This document shows, piece by piece, positions 31,521-40,728 of a stretch of 53,570 nucleotides of DNA. Source of the stretch: Actinopolymorpha alba DSM 45243 (GTDB taxonomy: Bacteria > Actinomycetota > Actinomycetes > Propionibacteriales > Actinopolymorphaceae). The stretch lies in NCBI RefSeq assembly GCF_000373925.1, contig NZ_KB892778.1, forward strand, positions 1 to 53,570, read 5' to 3'. The translations under genes and the position numbers were made by a program. Below the pieces are notes generated by a model. It searched no databases and had not been told where the DNA came from. It saw nothing but the letters and a program-made list of their open reading frames with translations. Positions within the stretch are counted from its first letter, which is position 1, and every line of letters starts with the position of its first letter.

Positions 31521-32516
31521 ATGCCGATTGCCGAAGCTCCTCGCCTGATCGGGAACGAGCAGGTTTCGTTCGTCCCGATCTCCTACCCCGATCCCGCCCC
31601 GGGCCAGATCCTGCTCCGTGTCCGCGCCAATGCCGTCTGCGGCAGCGACCGGGAGATCTTCGCGCAAGGATCCGACACCATCGCCGGGCACGAGGTCGCC
31701 GGTGAGGTGGCCGCCGTCGGGCCGGGGGCGACGGTGCCGATCGGCGCGCGCGGAGTGGCCTTCCTGATGGCGTACTGCGGCCGTTGTCGCAACTGCCAGA
31801 GGGGCGCCACCAACGTCTGTCTCGACAAGTCCGGTGACCTGGGATTCAACCGCGACGGCGGGCTGGGCCCGTTCGCGCTGATAGACGAGCGGGTGTTCTT
31901 CCCGGTCGACGACGACATCCCGTTCCCGCTGGCGACCATGCTTCTGGACGTCATGGGGACGAGCGGGCATGCGATGGACCGCGCGAGCCTGGTCCGTCCA
32001 GACATCGAGTCGTTGTACGTCGCCGGGGCCGGGCCCGTTGGGATCGGCGTTCTGGTGATGGCCCGGATCCGGTTCGGTCCAGACGTACCCATCCGCGTCA
32101 GCGATGTCTCACCGTGGCGGCTGGAGTTCGCCGAGTCACTCGGCGCGCGACCGGTGCACGCGGACCGCGTCGACTCGATCCCGCTCGTGGACGTTGCCAT
32201 CGACGCCTCGGGGAGGACCTCCGCCCGCGAGGCCGCGGTCGCGCGGCTCGCCAAGGGCGGTGCGCTGATCTGCGTGGGGCACGGCCAGGACCTGCGGCTG
32301 GACGTGTCGCCGGACCTGATCGCGACCGAGCGCGCGGTGCTGGGTTCGGAGTATTTCCCGTTCGCGGACCTCGCCCACAACCTCACGCTCCTTCGCGAGC
32401 ACAGGGATACCATCGCGCGCGTGATCACGCATACGTACGACGTCGCGGAGGTCGGCGAGGCGTTCCGCACCTTCCTGAGCGGCCAGAGCGGCAAGGTCGT
32501 GGTGACGCAGGCATGA
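31521..32516 (+). CDS. Zinc-dependent alcohol/polyol dehydrogenase family protein
   Basis: 331 aa of the medium-chain family. Catalytic zinc residues NAVCGSD and AGHEVAGEV; structural zinc cysteines in AYCGRCRNCQRGATNVC; NAD site VAGAGPVGIGVLVMA with an acidic residue (VSDVS) after strand 2. It probably oxidises the imported sugar or polyol. ATG 31521 with GGGGGTTATC upstream. It lies between the permease genes and the Gfo/Idh gene, stop overlapping the next start (ATGA). Confidence 0.9.
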   Translation: MPIAEAPRLIGNEQVSFVPISYPDPAPGQILLRVRANAVCGSDREIFAQGSDTIAGHEVAGEVAAVGPGATVPIGARGVAFLMAYCGRCRNCQRGATNVCLDKSGDLGFNRDGGLGPFALIDERVFFPVDDDIPFPLATMLLDVMGTSGHAMDRASLVRPDIESLYVAGAGPVGIGVLVMARIRFGPDVPIRVSDVSPWRLEFAESLGARPVHADRVDSIPLVDVAIDASGRTSAREAAVARLAKGGALICVGHGQDLRLDVSPDLIATERAVLGSEYFPFADLAHNLTLLREHRDTIARVITHTYDVAEVGEAFRTFLSGQSGKVVVTQA

Positions 32517-33514
32517 CACACACTCCACTGCGCGTTGCGATCGTGGGCGCCGGCGGCTGGGGGCGGCAGCATTTCCGCGTGTTCTCCTCCCGGCAGGACA
32601 CCGAGGTGGTCGCGGTGTTCTCGCGTGACCGGTCAAAGGCGGAGGCGCGGGCGAAGGGCGCCGGTGCCAGGGGCTATGACGACCTCGACCGCATGCTTGA
32701 GCTGGAGCAGCCGGACCTGGTGAGCGTGTGCCTCCCGAACACGCAGCACTTCGAGCCGACGCTCCGCCTCATCGGCTGGGGCATTCCCCTGCTGGTGGAG
32801 AAGCCACTCGTCTTCGAACTCGACGAAGGCCGGCGCCTGATCGACGCGGCCGCCGAGCGGGAGCTGTTCTTCGCGATCAACTTCAATCATCGGTACGCCG
32901 AACCCGTACGCCGCGCCAAGCATGCGGTCGCGGCTGGTGATCTCGGGAGGCTGTCGTTCGCGACCTGGCGGTTCGGCGGCGAGGGCGGCGCGGACAGCGG
33001 GCCGCACGGTAATCTCATCGAGACGCAGTGTCACGGTCTGGACATGCTGGAACACCTCGCCGGGCCCATCGACGCCGTGAGCGCGGAGATGACCGACTTC
33101 GCTGGCCGGGGCCACAGTACGGTCGCCGTCGCGCTGCATTTCGCCAGCGGCGCCGTCGGGTCGCTGGTCGGCAGCTACGACAGTTCGTACGCGTATCCCA
33201 GCACTCATCTGCTCGAGCTCAACGGTGACGCGGGCCGGGTCGTGGTGACAGACACGGTCAAGCGCTACGAGTTCTCCCGTGCTGGCGACGAGACCCGCCA
33301 GGTCTGGGAAGCCGGGTACTTCGCCGACCGTCAGCGCGCGTTCGAGGCCACGTTCGACGCGCATCTCGACGCGCTCGTCCCCGCCCTCGTCGCGGGAGAT
33401 CCGCCGCCCGTCCCCGCAGCGGCCGGGCTCCGCGCTCTCCAACTGGCGCACGCGATCATCCGCTCGTCTCGCGAGGGCACCCGGGTCACCATCCCGCCGG
33501 GTCAATCCTCCTGA
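32513..33514 (+). CDS. Gfo/Idh/MocA family oxidoreductase (cluster 1)
   Basis: 333 aa. Rossmann domain LRVAIVGAGGWGRQHFRVF, VSVCLPNTQHFEPTL, the family signature LLVEKPLVF (EKP), then the C-terminal alpha/beta domain starting AINFNHRYAEPVRRAK with HGNLIETQCHGLDML carrying the usual active-site histidine and aspartate. NAD(P)-dependent oxidation of a sugar, inositol or cyclic sugar derivative. ATG 32513 overlaps the dehydrogenase stop. Last gene of cluster 1. Confidence 0.92.
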   Translation: MTHTPLRVAIVGAGGWGRQHFRVFSSRQDTEVVAVFSRDRSKAEARAKGAGARGYDDLDRMLELEQPDLVSVCLPNTQHFEPTLRLIGWGIPLLVEKPLVFELDEGRRLIDAAAERELFFAINFNHRYAEPVRRAKHAVAAGDLGRLSFATWRFGGEGGADSGPHGNLIETQCHGLDMLEHLAGPIDAVSAEMTDFAGRGHSTVAVALHFASGAVGSLVGSYDSSYAYPSTHLLELNGDAGRVVVTDTVKRYEFSRAGDETRQVWEAGYFADRQRAFEATFDAHLDALVPALVAGDPPPVPAAAGLRALQLAHAIIRSSREGTRVTIPPGQSS

Positions 33515-33602
33515 GCGCGATGGCTGGGCACCGATGAGTTTTGCCCCTCTGGGTGAGTCGGAGAGGATGAGACATCACGTCCACCCTCGAGGAGCAGGCG
33601 TC

Positions 33603-34475
33603 ATGACCGATCCGAAGACCCACATCCTGGACGTGCCCGGCGCCGTCCTGACCTACGACGTCCGGAGCAACGACTCCAGCACCGAGCCCGTCCTGCTGTT
33701 GATCGGGTCTCCGATGGGCGCCGCCGGTTTCACCACTCTGGCCGGATACTTCACCGACCGCACCGTCGTCACCTACGACCCTCGCGGCGTGGAGCGCAGT
33801 GAACGTACCGACGACGCCACCGAGTCCACCCCCGATGAGCATGCGGACGACCTGCACCGGCTGATCTCGGCGCTGGATGCCGGGCCGGTGGACATCCTCG
33901 CCAGCAGTGGTGGCGCTGTTAACGCGCTCGCGCTGGTGGCGCGCCATCCGGAGCAGGTCCGGACGCTCGTCGCGCACGAGCCGCCGGCCGTCCAGGTGCT
34001 CCCGGACCGCGAGCCGGCACTGGCCGCATGCGTGGACATCCACCAGACGTACCATCGCAGCGGTCTTGGCCCTGCGATGGCGAAGTTCATCGCGCTCGTT
34101 GGCCACGTGGGCCTGATCACCGCCGAGTACGCTGACCGGCCCGCTCCGGACCCCGCTGAATTCGGCTTGCCGGTCGAGGACGACGGCTCCCGGAACGATC
34201 CGTTGGTGGGGCAGAACATGATCTCGTGCACCCACTATCAGCACGACTTCGGCGCGCTCAGCGCGGCATCGACTCGTGTCGTCCTCGCCGGCGGGACCGA
34301 GTCCGAGGGCACCCTGGCCTACCGCGGTGCGGTGGCCGTGGCCGAACGACTCGGGACGAAGCCTGCCATCTTCCCCAGCCACCATGGTGGGTTCCTCGGC
34401 GGGGAGTACGGCATGGCGGGTGACCCGGAAGCGTTCGCTACCGCCCTGCGCCAGGTCCTCAGCGCCGAGGGCTAA
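33603..34475 (+). CDS. Alpha/beta hydrolase
   Basis: 290 aa. PVLLLIGSPMGAAGFTTLAG (oxyanion strand), TVVTYDPRGVERSER, nucleophile elbow DILASSGGAVNALALV with the serine in ASSGG, and the catalytic histidine in PSHHGGFLG. The fold is complete with a cap between. Substrate unknown; it resembles the haloalkane/esterase-like group often carried by actinomycetes. ATG 33603 has GAGGAG upstream. Followed by a very long perfect hairpin. Confidence 0.87.
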   Translation: MTDPKTHILDVPGAVLTYDVRSNDSSTEPVLLLIGSPMGAAGFTTLAGYFTDRTVVTYDPRGVERSERTDDATESTPDEHADDLHRLISALDAGPVDILASSGGAVNALALVARHPEQVRTLVAHEPPAVQVLPDREPALAACVDIHQTYHRSGLGPAMAKFIALVGHVGLITAEYADRPAPDPAEFGLPVEDDGSRNDPLVGQNMISCTHYQHDFGALSAASTRVVLAGGTESEGTLAYRGAVAVAERLGTKPAIFPSHHGGFLGGEYGMAGDPEAFATALRQVLSAEG

Positions 34476-34512
34476 CGCTTTGCTCTAGGCACCGCGGCAT
34501 TGGAAGCGCGTT

Positions 34513-34580
34513 CAAGATCAAGTCCGACAAACTGTTCACCGAGGTGGCGTGCGGTGAACAGTTTGTCGGACTTGATCTTG
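34513..34580 (+). repeat. Perfect 28-bp inverted repeat (hairpin)
   Basis: 34513-34540 is the exact reverse complement of 34553-34580, with a 12-nt spacer gaggtggcgtgc. The outer part reads caagatcaagtccg and the inner part ctgttcacc. It lies between the hydrolase stop and the convergent phosphotransferase remnant, so it could end transcription from both sides, although it is much longer than needed and has no T-run. Confidence 0.92.
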
Positions 34581-34609
34581 GTCTGGCGTGAGGATCACCA
34601 TGAGCGCTG

Positions 34610-35501
34610 TCATTGTGTCGGGTGCATGCTCCAAGCGAGGTACTGATCGGCCTCGCGAAACCCGCCCGTTGGTACAACGGCCGCGCGCGCTCGGTGGGAT
34701 AGATATCCCAGTGCACGAGGTCCCAGATCGGGTGGCCACCCGAACACTCTTGCAGGTCAATGATTCCGCTGATTCGGTCGCCGTCGACCAGGATGTGGTC
34801 AGTCGTGAAGTCGCCATGGACGAGACGTGGAGTTTCCCAGGAAAGAGTTCACTGTGCTCGGCGAGGAGCTCCAGGCCGCGTTCTGCTTGCCGCGACGGGA
34901 TGTCCCAGTGTCTGGCGGCTGCTGCGACCCGGTCGTGCTGGGGGAGCAGGTCGAGCATGATGTCGGAGAACCCGATCGGCCAGCCGCGCCCGTCCGGTTG
35001 TAAGTTGCCGAAGCCGTCCACTGGCACGCTGTGGATCCGGGCGAGCAACTCGCCGACCTGCTCTGTCGCCCGGGTCGCCGTTCCCTGATCGAGCGCCACG
35101 GTGAGGGAAACTCCCGGCAGTTTCTCCTCGACACACACCTGCACCCGCGCCGAGTGTTCGATCAGCAACACGCGCGGCGTGGGTACGCCGGCATCGCGGG
35201 CGGCATCGAGCGCCCAGCATTCCCCTTCGAAGCGGGGGTCGTCCGCGTGGGAGATCCGCACGATGACCCGGCGACCATCGTCAGTCACCACGTCGTAGAC
35301 CTCGTTCATCTGCCCGACGATCAGACGGGTGAGCGAATCGATGCTGTGTCCGGTCGCCTTCCGCACCACACCGTCGATCAGCGCGCGCGGGCTCGCCAGC
35401 TGGCTGTGGCGGGCAGTAGCCACTCGTCGAATCCGGTCACTCAGACTCTCCTCACCCCGCGCGGCGGCCTGTAGGTCTGTCCCGCGCCGGACGCCCGCCA
35501 T
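34610..35501 (-). pseudogene. Aminoglycoside-phosphotransferase-family kinase, two frameshifts
   Basis: N-terminal part in one frame: TRLIVGQMNEVYDVVTDDGR, VIVRISHADDPRFEGE, GVPTPRVLLIEH, VQVCVEEKLPGVSL. A shift near 34826 is needed to reach the catalytic loop LVHGDFTTDHILVDGD and metal strand ISGIIDLQECSGGHP. A second shift near 34670 gives the tail FREADQYLAWSMHPTQ ending at TGA (34612-34610). The joined product would be a ~290-aa small-molecule kinase. Two indels make it non-functional unless they are sequence errors. Confidence 0.8.
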
Positions 35502-35723
35502 TGTCATCCATTGTTGGCGCGCATAGTTTCGGGTACGTACCCACCGCCTTCTCCGCACGGATCGGGTGGGATCCTGGATGACGGCCCCGCGTTAGTCGGG
35601 CCATCGCAGTGCGCCGGCAGCGTCGCCAGAGCGCCCACCACTCGCACGTTACGTCCGTCGGGCGCGGATCCTGGCCGATCGAAGGTTCGCCAGCGCGCCC
35701 GCGGCACGAGAAAGGGATGACGC

Positions 35724-37052
35724 GTGCCCGGCCCCAACAGTGGTTCGGTACCTGGCTCACATACCGCCGTCGACACCCCGTCACCAACAGGAGGAGAACG
35801 CGGCGGGCGCCACGTCCGGGCGCTGGCGATCACCAAAGCAAACTACGCCATGTTGTACGCCGTCGACGGGGCGCTTCTGCCGTTCCTGTCCGTCTTTCTG
35901 GCGTACACGCACGGACTGAGCCCCAGCCAGATCGGACTCGTCCTCGCCGTGTCGAGCGCCACCGCCGTCCTGGCGCCGCCGGTGGTGAGCATGCTGGCGG
36001 ACAGGTACGGCCGGGCCAGGACATTGCTCCTCGCCAGCCTGATCGCCTCCGCCGCCGCGCTGGCGATCTTCGCCGTGGTCGACGGCTACTGGTGGGTGCT
36101 CGCGGCCTACGCGGCGTTCAGCCTCGCGCGGGAACCAACCCGGCCGCTGTTGGACGGCATCTTCTTCAGCGCCCAGCGAGCGGTGCCGGCCCTGGCGGAG
36201 GTGAGCTATCACCGGGTACGCCTGTGGGGGACGTTCGGCTACATGGTGCCCGGCGTCCTCCTCTACTTCTTCCTCGACACCACGACCTCGCTGGGTGTCC
36301 TCCCGATCCTCGCCAGCGGGATGGCGATCCTCGGCATGGTGGTGGCGACGTTCCTCCCGACCTGGCCGCGAACGCCGGCTGACGAGGTCGCGCAGGCCGC
36401 ATCACCGGGAGGGGCCACCGGCTCCACCGGCCCCACCAGCCCCGCCACGGTAGGCGCGTTGGTGGGCTCGGCGGTCCGGCTGCTCCGCCGGCGTACGACC
36501 GCGGTCTTCGTCCTCGCGATGTTCCTGCTGCAGGCCTCCATGGCGGCGTACTTCGCGTACTACCCGCTCCACGCGACGACCGTGGTCGGGTTGTCGCCGC
36601 GCTGGCTCGGCCTGGTGAGCAACCTCGGCGTCGCCGTCGAGCTCGGCTACATGGCGGCGTTCGGTTGGCTGGTACGCCGCCTGGGCTGGCGGCGGCTGAT
36701 GGTCCTCGGTGCGACCGCGGCGGCCGTGCGGGTGGCGTTGCTGGCGGCGGTGCCGACCGTCGGTGTGGTCGTGGGTACGCAGGTCGTGCACGGCATGGTG
36801 ATCATCGTCTCGATGGTGGCCGGCCGGATCCTGCTGGACCGGCAGGCGCCCGACGAGATCCGGCACACGACGCAGGGCCTGTACGCGATGATCGTCATGG
36901 GCGGTGGCAAGATCGCCGGCAGCGCGCTCGGCGGGGTGATCGCGGCGTACTCCCTGGCCGCGGTGTTCTGGAGCGCCGCAGTCGTGGGCCTGGCCGCCAC
37001 GCTCCTGCTCGCCTGGTCGTTGCGCGACGTCGACACCGCGAACCCGGGATGA
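35724..37052 (+). CDS. MFS transporter
   Basis: 442 aa, 12 membrane segments with a central glycine/threonine-rich loop (ASPGGATGSTGPTSP). ADRYGRART after helix 2 is the MFS motif A variant. The sequence resembles the MFS_1-like group related to sugar or nucleoside proton symporters (NYAMLYAVDGALLPFLSVFL at helix 1, HGLSPSQIGLV). Substrate unknown. GTG 35724 has AAAGGGA eight bases upstream. No operon partner is certain; a small GNAT gene follows 73 bp downstream. Confidence 0.87.
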   Translation: MPGPNSGSVPGSHTAVDTPSPTGGERGGRHVRALAITKANYAMLYAVDGALLPFLSVFLAYTHGLSPSQIGLVLAVSSATAVLAPPVVSMLADRYGRARTLLLASLIASAAALAIFAVVDGYWWVLAAYAAFSLAREPTRPLLDGIFFSAQRAVPALAEVSYHRVRLWGTFGYMVPGVLLYFFLDTTTSLGVLPILASGMAILGMVVATFLPTWPRTPADEVAQAASPGGATGSTGPTSPATVGALVGSAVRLLRRRTTAVFVLAMFLLQASMAAYFAYYPLHATTVVGLSPRWLGLVSNLGVAVELGYMAAFGWLVRRLGWRRLMVLGATAAAVRVALLAAVPTVGVVVGTQVVHGMVIIVSMVAGRILLDRQAPDEIRHTTQGLYAMIVMGGGKIAGSALGGVIAAYSLAAVFWSAAVVGLAATLLLAWSLRDVDTANPG

Positions 37053-37125
37053 TGCCGCGGCCGCGCGGTGTTGCCGTGGATGCCGCAGGATGAGGGTCAT
37101 CCCGGCAGTGGAGAGGAATGCGCGG

Positions 37126-37437
37126 ATGGCAACGGTCAGCATCGCGGACAACCCCGAGCGTCGCAGGTACGAAGCGAGCAATCCCGATGGTGAGGTGGCG
37201 GGTTTCGCGGAGTACATCAGGACCGAGGAACTCGTGGTCTTCACCCACACGGAGGTCGCCCGCGCGTACGAAGGGCAGGGTGTGGGGTCCGCACTGGCGG
37301 CGGGAGCCCTCGATCATGTCCGGTCACTGGGGCTCGCGGTGATCCCGATGTGCCCGTTCATCCGGTCCTACATCGAACGCCACCGGGAGTACGCCGACCT
37401 CGTCTATTCGGCGAAGCCCTCGTCGGTGCACGACTAG
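37126..37437 (+). CDS. Small GNAT acetyltransferase (YjdJ type)
   Basis: 103 aa, single domain. GEVAGFAEYIRTEELVVFTH, then EVARAYEGQGVGSALAAGAL (acetyl-CoA loop GQGVGSAL), then LAVIPMCPFIRSYIERHREY. This is the compact N-acetyltransferase-like family (often annotated YjdJ). ATG 37126 with GAGAGGA upstream. It converges with the histidine kinase gene 23 bp away. Confidence 0.87.
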   Translation: MATVSIADNPERRRYEASNPDGEVAGFAEYIRTEELVVFTHTEVARAYEGQGVGSALAAGALDHVRSLGLAVIPMCPFIRSYIERHREYADLVYSAKPSSVHD

Positions 37438-37460
37438 CGCACAACCGGCGCGGTACACGA

Positions 37461-38936
37461 CTAGGGCGCGTCCTCGACCAACGTCGTCCCGTCCCGCGCG
37501 ACCAGCGGTAGGCGTACGGCGAAACGGGTGTCGCCTGGGCGCGACGCCACCGAGATGTCCCCGCCGTGGCGTCCGACCACGATCCGGTAGGCGATGTCGA
37601 GGCCGAGCCCGGTGCCCTGACCCACCGGCTTGGTGGTGAAGAAGGGTTCGAAGATGCGCTGCCGTAGCTCCTCGGGGATGCCCGGCCCGGTGTCGGTGAT
37701 CTCGACCAGCAGGCGTTCGCCGTCGAGCGAGGTACGGACCCCGAGCGTGCCCTGCCCGTCCATGGCCTGCAGGGCGTTGTCGATCAGGTTGGTCCAGACC
37801 TGGTTCAGCTCGGCGGGATAGGCGGGTATCCGCGGGAGGGCGCTGTCGAAGTCGGTGATGAGCTCCACACCGCCGAGCTTTCCGGCGAACATCGCGAGCG
37901 TACTGGAGAGTCCCTCGTGGATGTCGGCGTACTCCGAGGGTGCCCGGTCGAGGTGGGAGTACTGCTTCACCGCCCCCACGAGCGTCGAGATGCGGGTCAC
38001 CGAGTCGTTGATCTCGCGGAGCAGGACTTCGCTCTCGACCGTGGCGGAGAGCCAGTGGACAGCGCTGTCAAGGAGTTCTTGCGGCACCCTGCTGGCCACG
38101 GTGTCGAGCAGGTCGGTGTCCAGCCCGGCGGCGACGAGGCTCGGCGCGACGTCCCAGGCGTTGCCGACTCCGTGATCCTCCAGCCAGTCCGTGACCGCGT
38201 CCTCGCGTTCGGACTCCTCCAGCGCCGTCAACCTCGGCAGGTCAGGAATGGCGTTCACCGCCTCCTCCTGGACGTCCACGAGCGCCTCGAGCACCCGGGG
38301 GTCGATCTTGCCGTGGGCGATCATGGCGAACTTGCGCCGCGTGGCGGCCACGTGACCGCGCAGCGTCGCGACGGCGCGGACGGCGGCCGCGGCGGGATTG
38401 TTGAGTTCGTGGGTGAGACCGGCCGACAGGGCGCCGAGGGCGAGGAGTTGCTGCCGGCGACCTACGAGTTCCTGCGACGTCCGCATCGCCAGGAACAACC
38501 CCTCCAGCAGGTGAATCGCCATCGGGAACCACGCGTGCATCGCGTGGGAGAAGTCGTCTTGGCGGAGTACGAAGAAGCGGGTGTCGGTGAGGGCGTGCAG
38601 TGTGGAGGTGTAGGTCTGCGGCGCTCTGTCACCGAGGTAGGACTGCACCGCACCGGCGTACACCCCGACCTGGTGGGTGCGGGTGAGCTCCACCTCGTCT
38701 GGACCTACGCGGTGCGTCAGGCTGATGGTGCCGTCCAGGAGGACGACGAGCACCTTCGCCGGTGCGCCTTCGGCGAGGACGGTCTCCCCTCGGGGCACTT
38801 CCGCGACCCAGCCGTGCTCGGCCAGCCAGCCGCGCTGCTGGTCGTCGAGCCGCTCGAACAGGAACAGCTCCCGCAGCTCGGTCGCGCCCAGGGGCCCGGT
38901 CGGCTGGTGGATGGTCCGCCCAGTGGTCTCGGTCAT
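37461..38936 (-). CDS. Histidine kinase with N-terminal cyclic-nucleotide-binding-like domain
   Basis: 491 aa, soluble. Residues ~25-140 are a cNMP-binding-like sensor (FLFERLDDQQRGWLAEHGWV, GETVLAEGAPAKVLVVLLDG). The phosphoacceptor box is LSAGLTHELNNPAAAA (His176). The ATPase domain has NQVWTNLIDNALQAM, ITDTGPGIPEELR and PFFTTKPVGQGTGLGL. No membrane segment, so it senses an internal signal. It is the second gene of an operon, its ATG overlapping the stop of the receiver-oxidoreductase fusion (ATGA); the two proteins are a natural signalling pair. Confidence 0.92.
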   Translation of the reverse strand: MTETTGRTIHQPTGPLGATELRELFLFERLDDQQRGWLAEHGWVAEVPRGETVLAEGAPAKVLVVLLDGTISLTHRVGPDEVELTRTHQVGVYAGAVQSYLGDRAPQTYTSTLHALTDTRFFVLRQDDFSHAMHAWFPMAIHLLEGLFLAMRTSQELVGRRQQLLALGALSAGLTHELNNPAAAAVRAVATLRGHVAATRRKFAMIAHGKIDPRVLEALVDVQEEAVNAIPDLPRLTALEESEREDAVTDWLEDHGVGNAWDVAPSLVAAGLDTDLLDTVASRVPQELLDSAVHWLSATVESEVLLREINDSVTRISTLVGAVKQYSHLDRAPSEYADIHEGLSSTLAMFAGKLGGVELITDFDSALPRIPAYPAELNQVWTNLIDNALQAMDGQGTLGVRTSLDGERLLVEITDTGPGIPEELRQRIFEPFFTTKPVGQGTGLGLDIAYRIVVGRHGGDISVASRPGDTRFAVRLPLVARDGTTLVEDAP

Positions 38937-40615
38937 GGCGTGCCCAGATACCGGTGCGCGAGCGTCACCGCCATCGCACCCTCACCGACCGCGGAGGCGA
39001 CCCGCTTGACGGACGCCGACCGGACGTCACCGGCGACGAACACGCCGGGCATGCTCGACTCCAGATGCCACGGGTCGCGGTCGACCGACCAGCCTCGGGG
39101 TCGCCGGCCGCTGGCGACCAGCGCCGGGCCGGTGACCAGGAACCCGCGCTCGTCGCGTTCGAGGACGCCGGTCAGCCAGTCGGTACGCGGAGTCGCGCCG
39201 ATGAACACGAAGAGGTGGCTCGCGGGCACGCATTCCGACGTTCCGGTTGACCCGTCGTGCAGCGTCAGGGACTCCAGGTGGTCGGCCCCGTGGGCCTTCT
39301 CGACGACGGTGCGCAGGCGGACGGACACGTTGGGCCGGGTCCGGAGCTGCTCCACGAGGTAGTACGACATGGAGCGCTCGAGCGCGTCGGCGCGGACGAC
39401 GAGAGTCACTGACCGGGCGATGGTGCTGAAGAACAGCGCGGCCTGGCCGGCGGAGTTGGCGCCTCCCACGATGTAGACGTCGCGGTCGGCGCAGTGCGCC
39501 GCCTCCGTGGCCGCCGAACCGTAGAAGACGCCGCGGCCGGCGAGCTCGGCGACGCCTGGGACATCGAGGTCGCGGTAGGCCACACCCGTCGCGATGATCA
39601 CGGTGTGCGCGGCGACCTGGCCGCCGTCGTTGAAGGAGACGATCCGGGCCGAGCCACAGGCCTCGAGCCCGGTGACCTCGCTGGTGGTGAGGATCTCCGC
39701 GCCGAACTTCACCGCCTGCCGGCGGGCGCGCTCGGTGAGCTGGGCGCCCGAGACGCCGTCCGGGAAGCCGAGGTAGTTTTCGATCCGCGAGGACTGCCCG
39801 GCCTGGCCGCCGGTCGCCTGGCGTTCGGCGACGAGCGTACGCAGCCCTTCTGACGCGCCGTAGACGGAGGCGCCGAGCCCGGCAGGGCCGCCGCCGATCA
39901 CCACCAGGTCGTAGAAGTCCGTGGTCGGGGTGGTCGGGAGGCCCACAGCCGCCGCGAGTTCGGCCGTCGTCGGCGCCACCAGAGTCGTACCAGACGGAGT
40001 GACGACCACCGGGAGTTCCCGGCCGTCGACGCCCGCCGCGTGCAGCAGGCGTTCGCCTTCCGGCTCGTCGGAGGAGAACCAGCGGTAGGACACCCCGTTG
40101 TTGGCAAGGAAGTCCCGGGCCGCGAACGACGGCGCCGACCAGCGGTGCCCGACGACCTTCGTGTCGCCGACCGCCACGTCGGGCTCGTTGGCGTACGCCT
40201 TGATCATCGCGTCGACGACCGGGTAGAGCTTCTCCTCCGGAGGTTCCCACGGCTTGAGCAGGTAGTGGTCGACGTCGACCACGTTGATGGCGGCGATCGC
40301 GGCGTCGGTGTCGGCGTACGCGGTCAGCAACGCCCGGCGGGCACGGGGGAAGAGATCCATCGCCGACTCGAGGAACTCGATACCGTTCATCTGCGGCATC
40401 CGGTAGTCGGCGAGTAGGACCGCGACCCGGCCGCCGCGCAGCTTGATCTCCCGCAGTGCCTCCATCGCCTCGGCGGCCGAGGTGGCGCGCACGATGCGGT
40501 GGTCGGCGCCGTAGCGGCGGCGTAGATCTCGGGCCACCGCCCGGGACACCGCGGGGTCGTCATCCACGGTGAGCAGGACGGGCCGGCTCTCGTTCGGGTC
40601 AGATTGCGCTGTCAT
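38933..40615 (-). CDS. Receiver + glutaredoxin-like + thioredoxin-reductase-like fusion
   Basis: 560 aa. Receiver at 12-125: acidic DDD18-20, phosphoacceptor Asp70 in LLADYRMPQMNG, conserved Thr98 and Lys121. Residues ~155-225 look like a thioredoxin/glutaredoxin fold (SAPSFAARDFLANNGVSY, LPVVVTPSGTTLV) without a CxxC. From 235 a two-domain flavoprotein: FAD loop VVIGGGPAGLGAS, QSSRIENYLGFPDG, NADPH loop YIVGGANSAGQAA, closing VFVAGDVRS. The CxxC of true thioredoxin reductases is replaced around FYGSAATEAAHC. A phosphorylation-controlled NAD(P)H oxidoreductase is likely; its electron acceptor is unknown. ATG 40615 has AGGA about ten bases upstream. Confidence 0.92.
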   Translation of the reverse strand: MTAQSDPNESRPVLLTVDDDPAVSRAVARDLRRRYGADHRIVRATSAAEAMEALREIKLRGGRVAVLLADYRMPQMNGIEFLESAMDLFPRARRALLTAYADTDAAIAAINVVDVDHYLLKPWEPPEEKLYPVVDAMIKAYANEPDVAVGDTKVVGHRWSAPSFAARDFLANNGVSYRWFSSDEPEGERLLHAAGVDGRELPVVVTPSGTTLVAPTTAELAAAVGLPTTPTTDFYDLVVIGGGPAGLGASVYGASEGLRTLVAERQATGGQAGQSSRIENYLGFPDGVSGAQLTERARRQAVKFGAEILTTSEVTGLEACGSARIVSFNDGGQVAAHTVIIATGVAYRDLDVPGVAELAGRGVFYGSAATEAAHCADRDVYIVGGANSAGQAALFFSTIARSVTLVVRADALERSMSYYLVEQLRTRPNVSVRLRTVVEKAHGADHLESLTLHDGSTGTSECVPASHLFVFIGATPRTDWLTGVLERDERGFLVTGPALVASGRRPRGWSVDRDPWHLESSMPGVFVAGDVRSASVKRVASAVGEGAMAVTLAHRYLGTP

Positions 40616-40728
40616 CGCCCGCGATCCTACGTGGGCCGGCACCGGTCGCGGCCGAGATCGGTCCCATCCACAGACATCGCGGACATTCGGCGCGCAGGCT
40701 AGGAGGTCGCGCCGAAGGAGGGACGCTC

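Noticed and set aside
31583-32572. Long minus-strand open frame opposite the zinc dehydrogenase
   Set aside because: Low-complexity serine/arginine translation with no domain; the plus-strand gene is a complete enzyme.
37917-39362. 481-codon plus-strand open frame opposite the kinase and flavoprotein
   Set aside because: Mirror of two well-supported minus-strand genes, valine/glycine/arginine-rich with no motifs.
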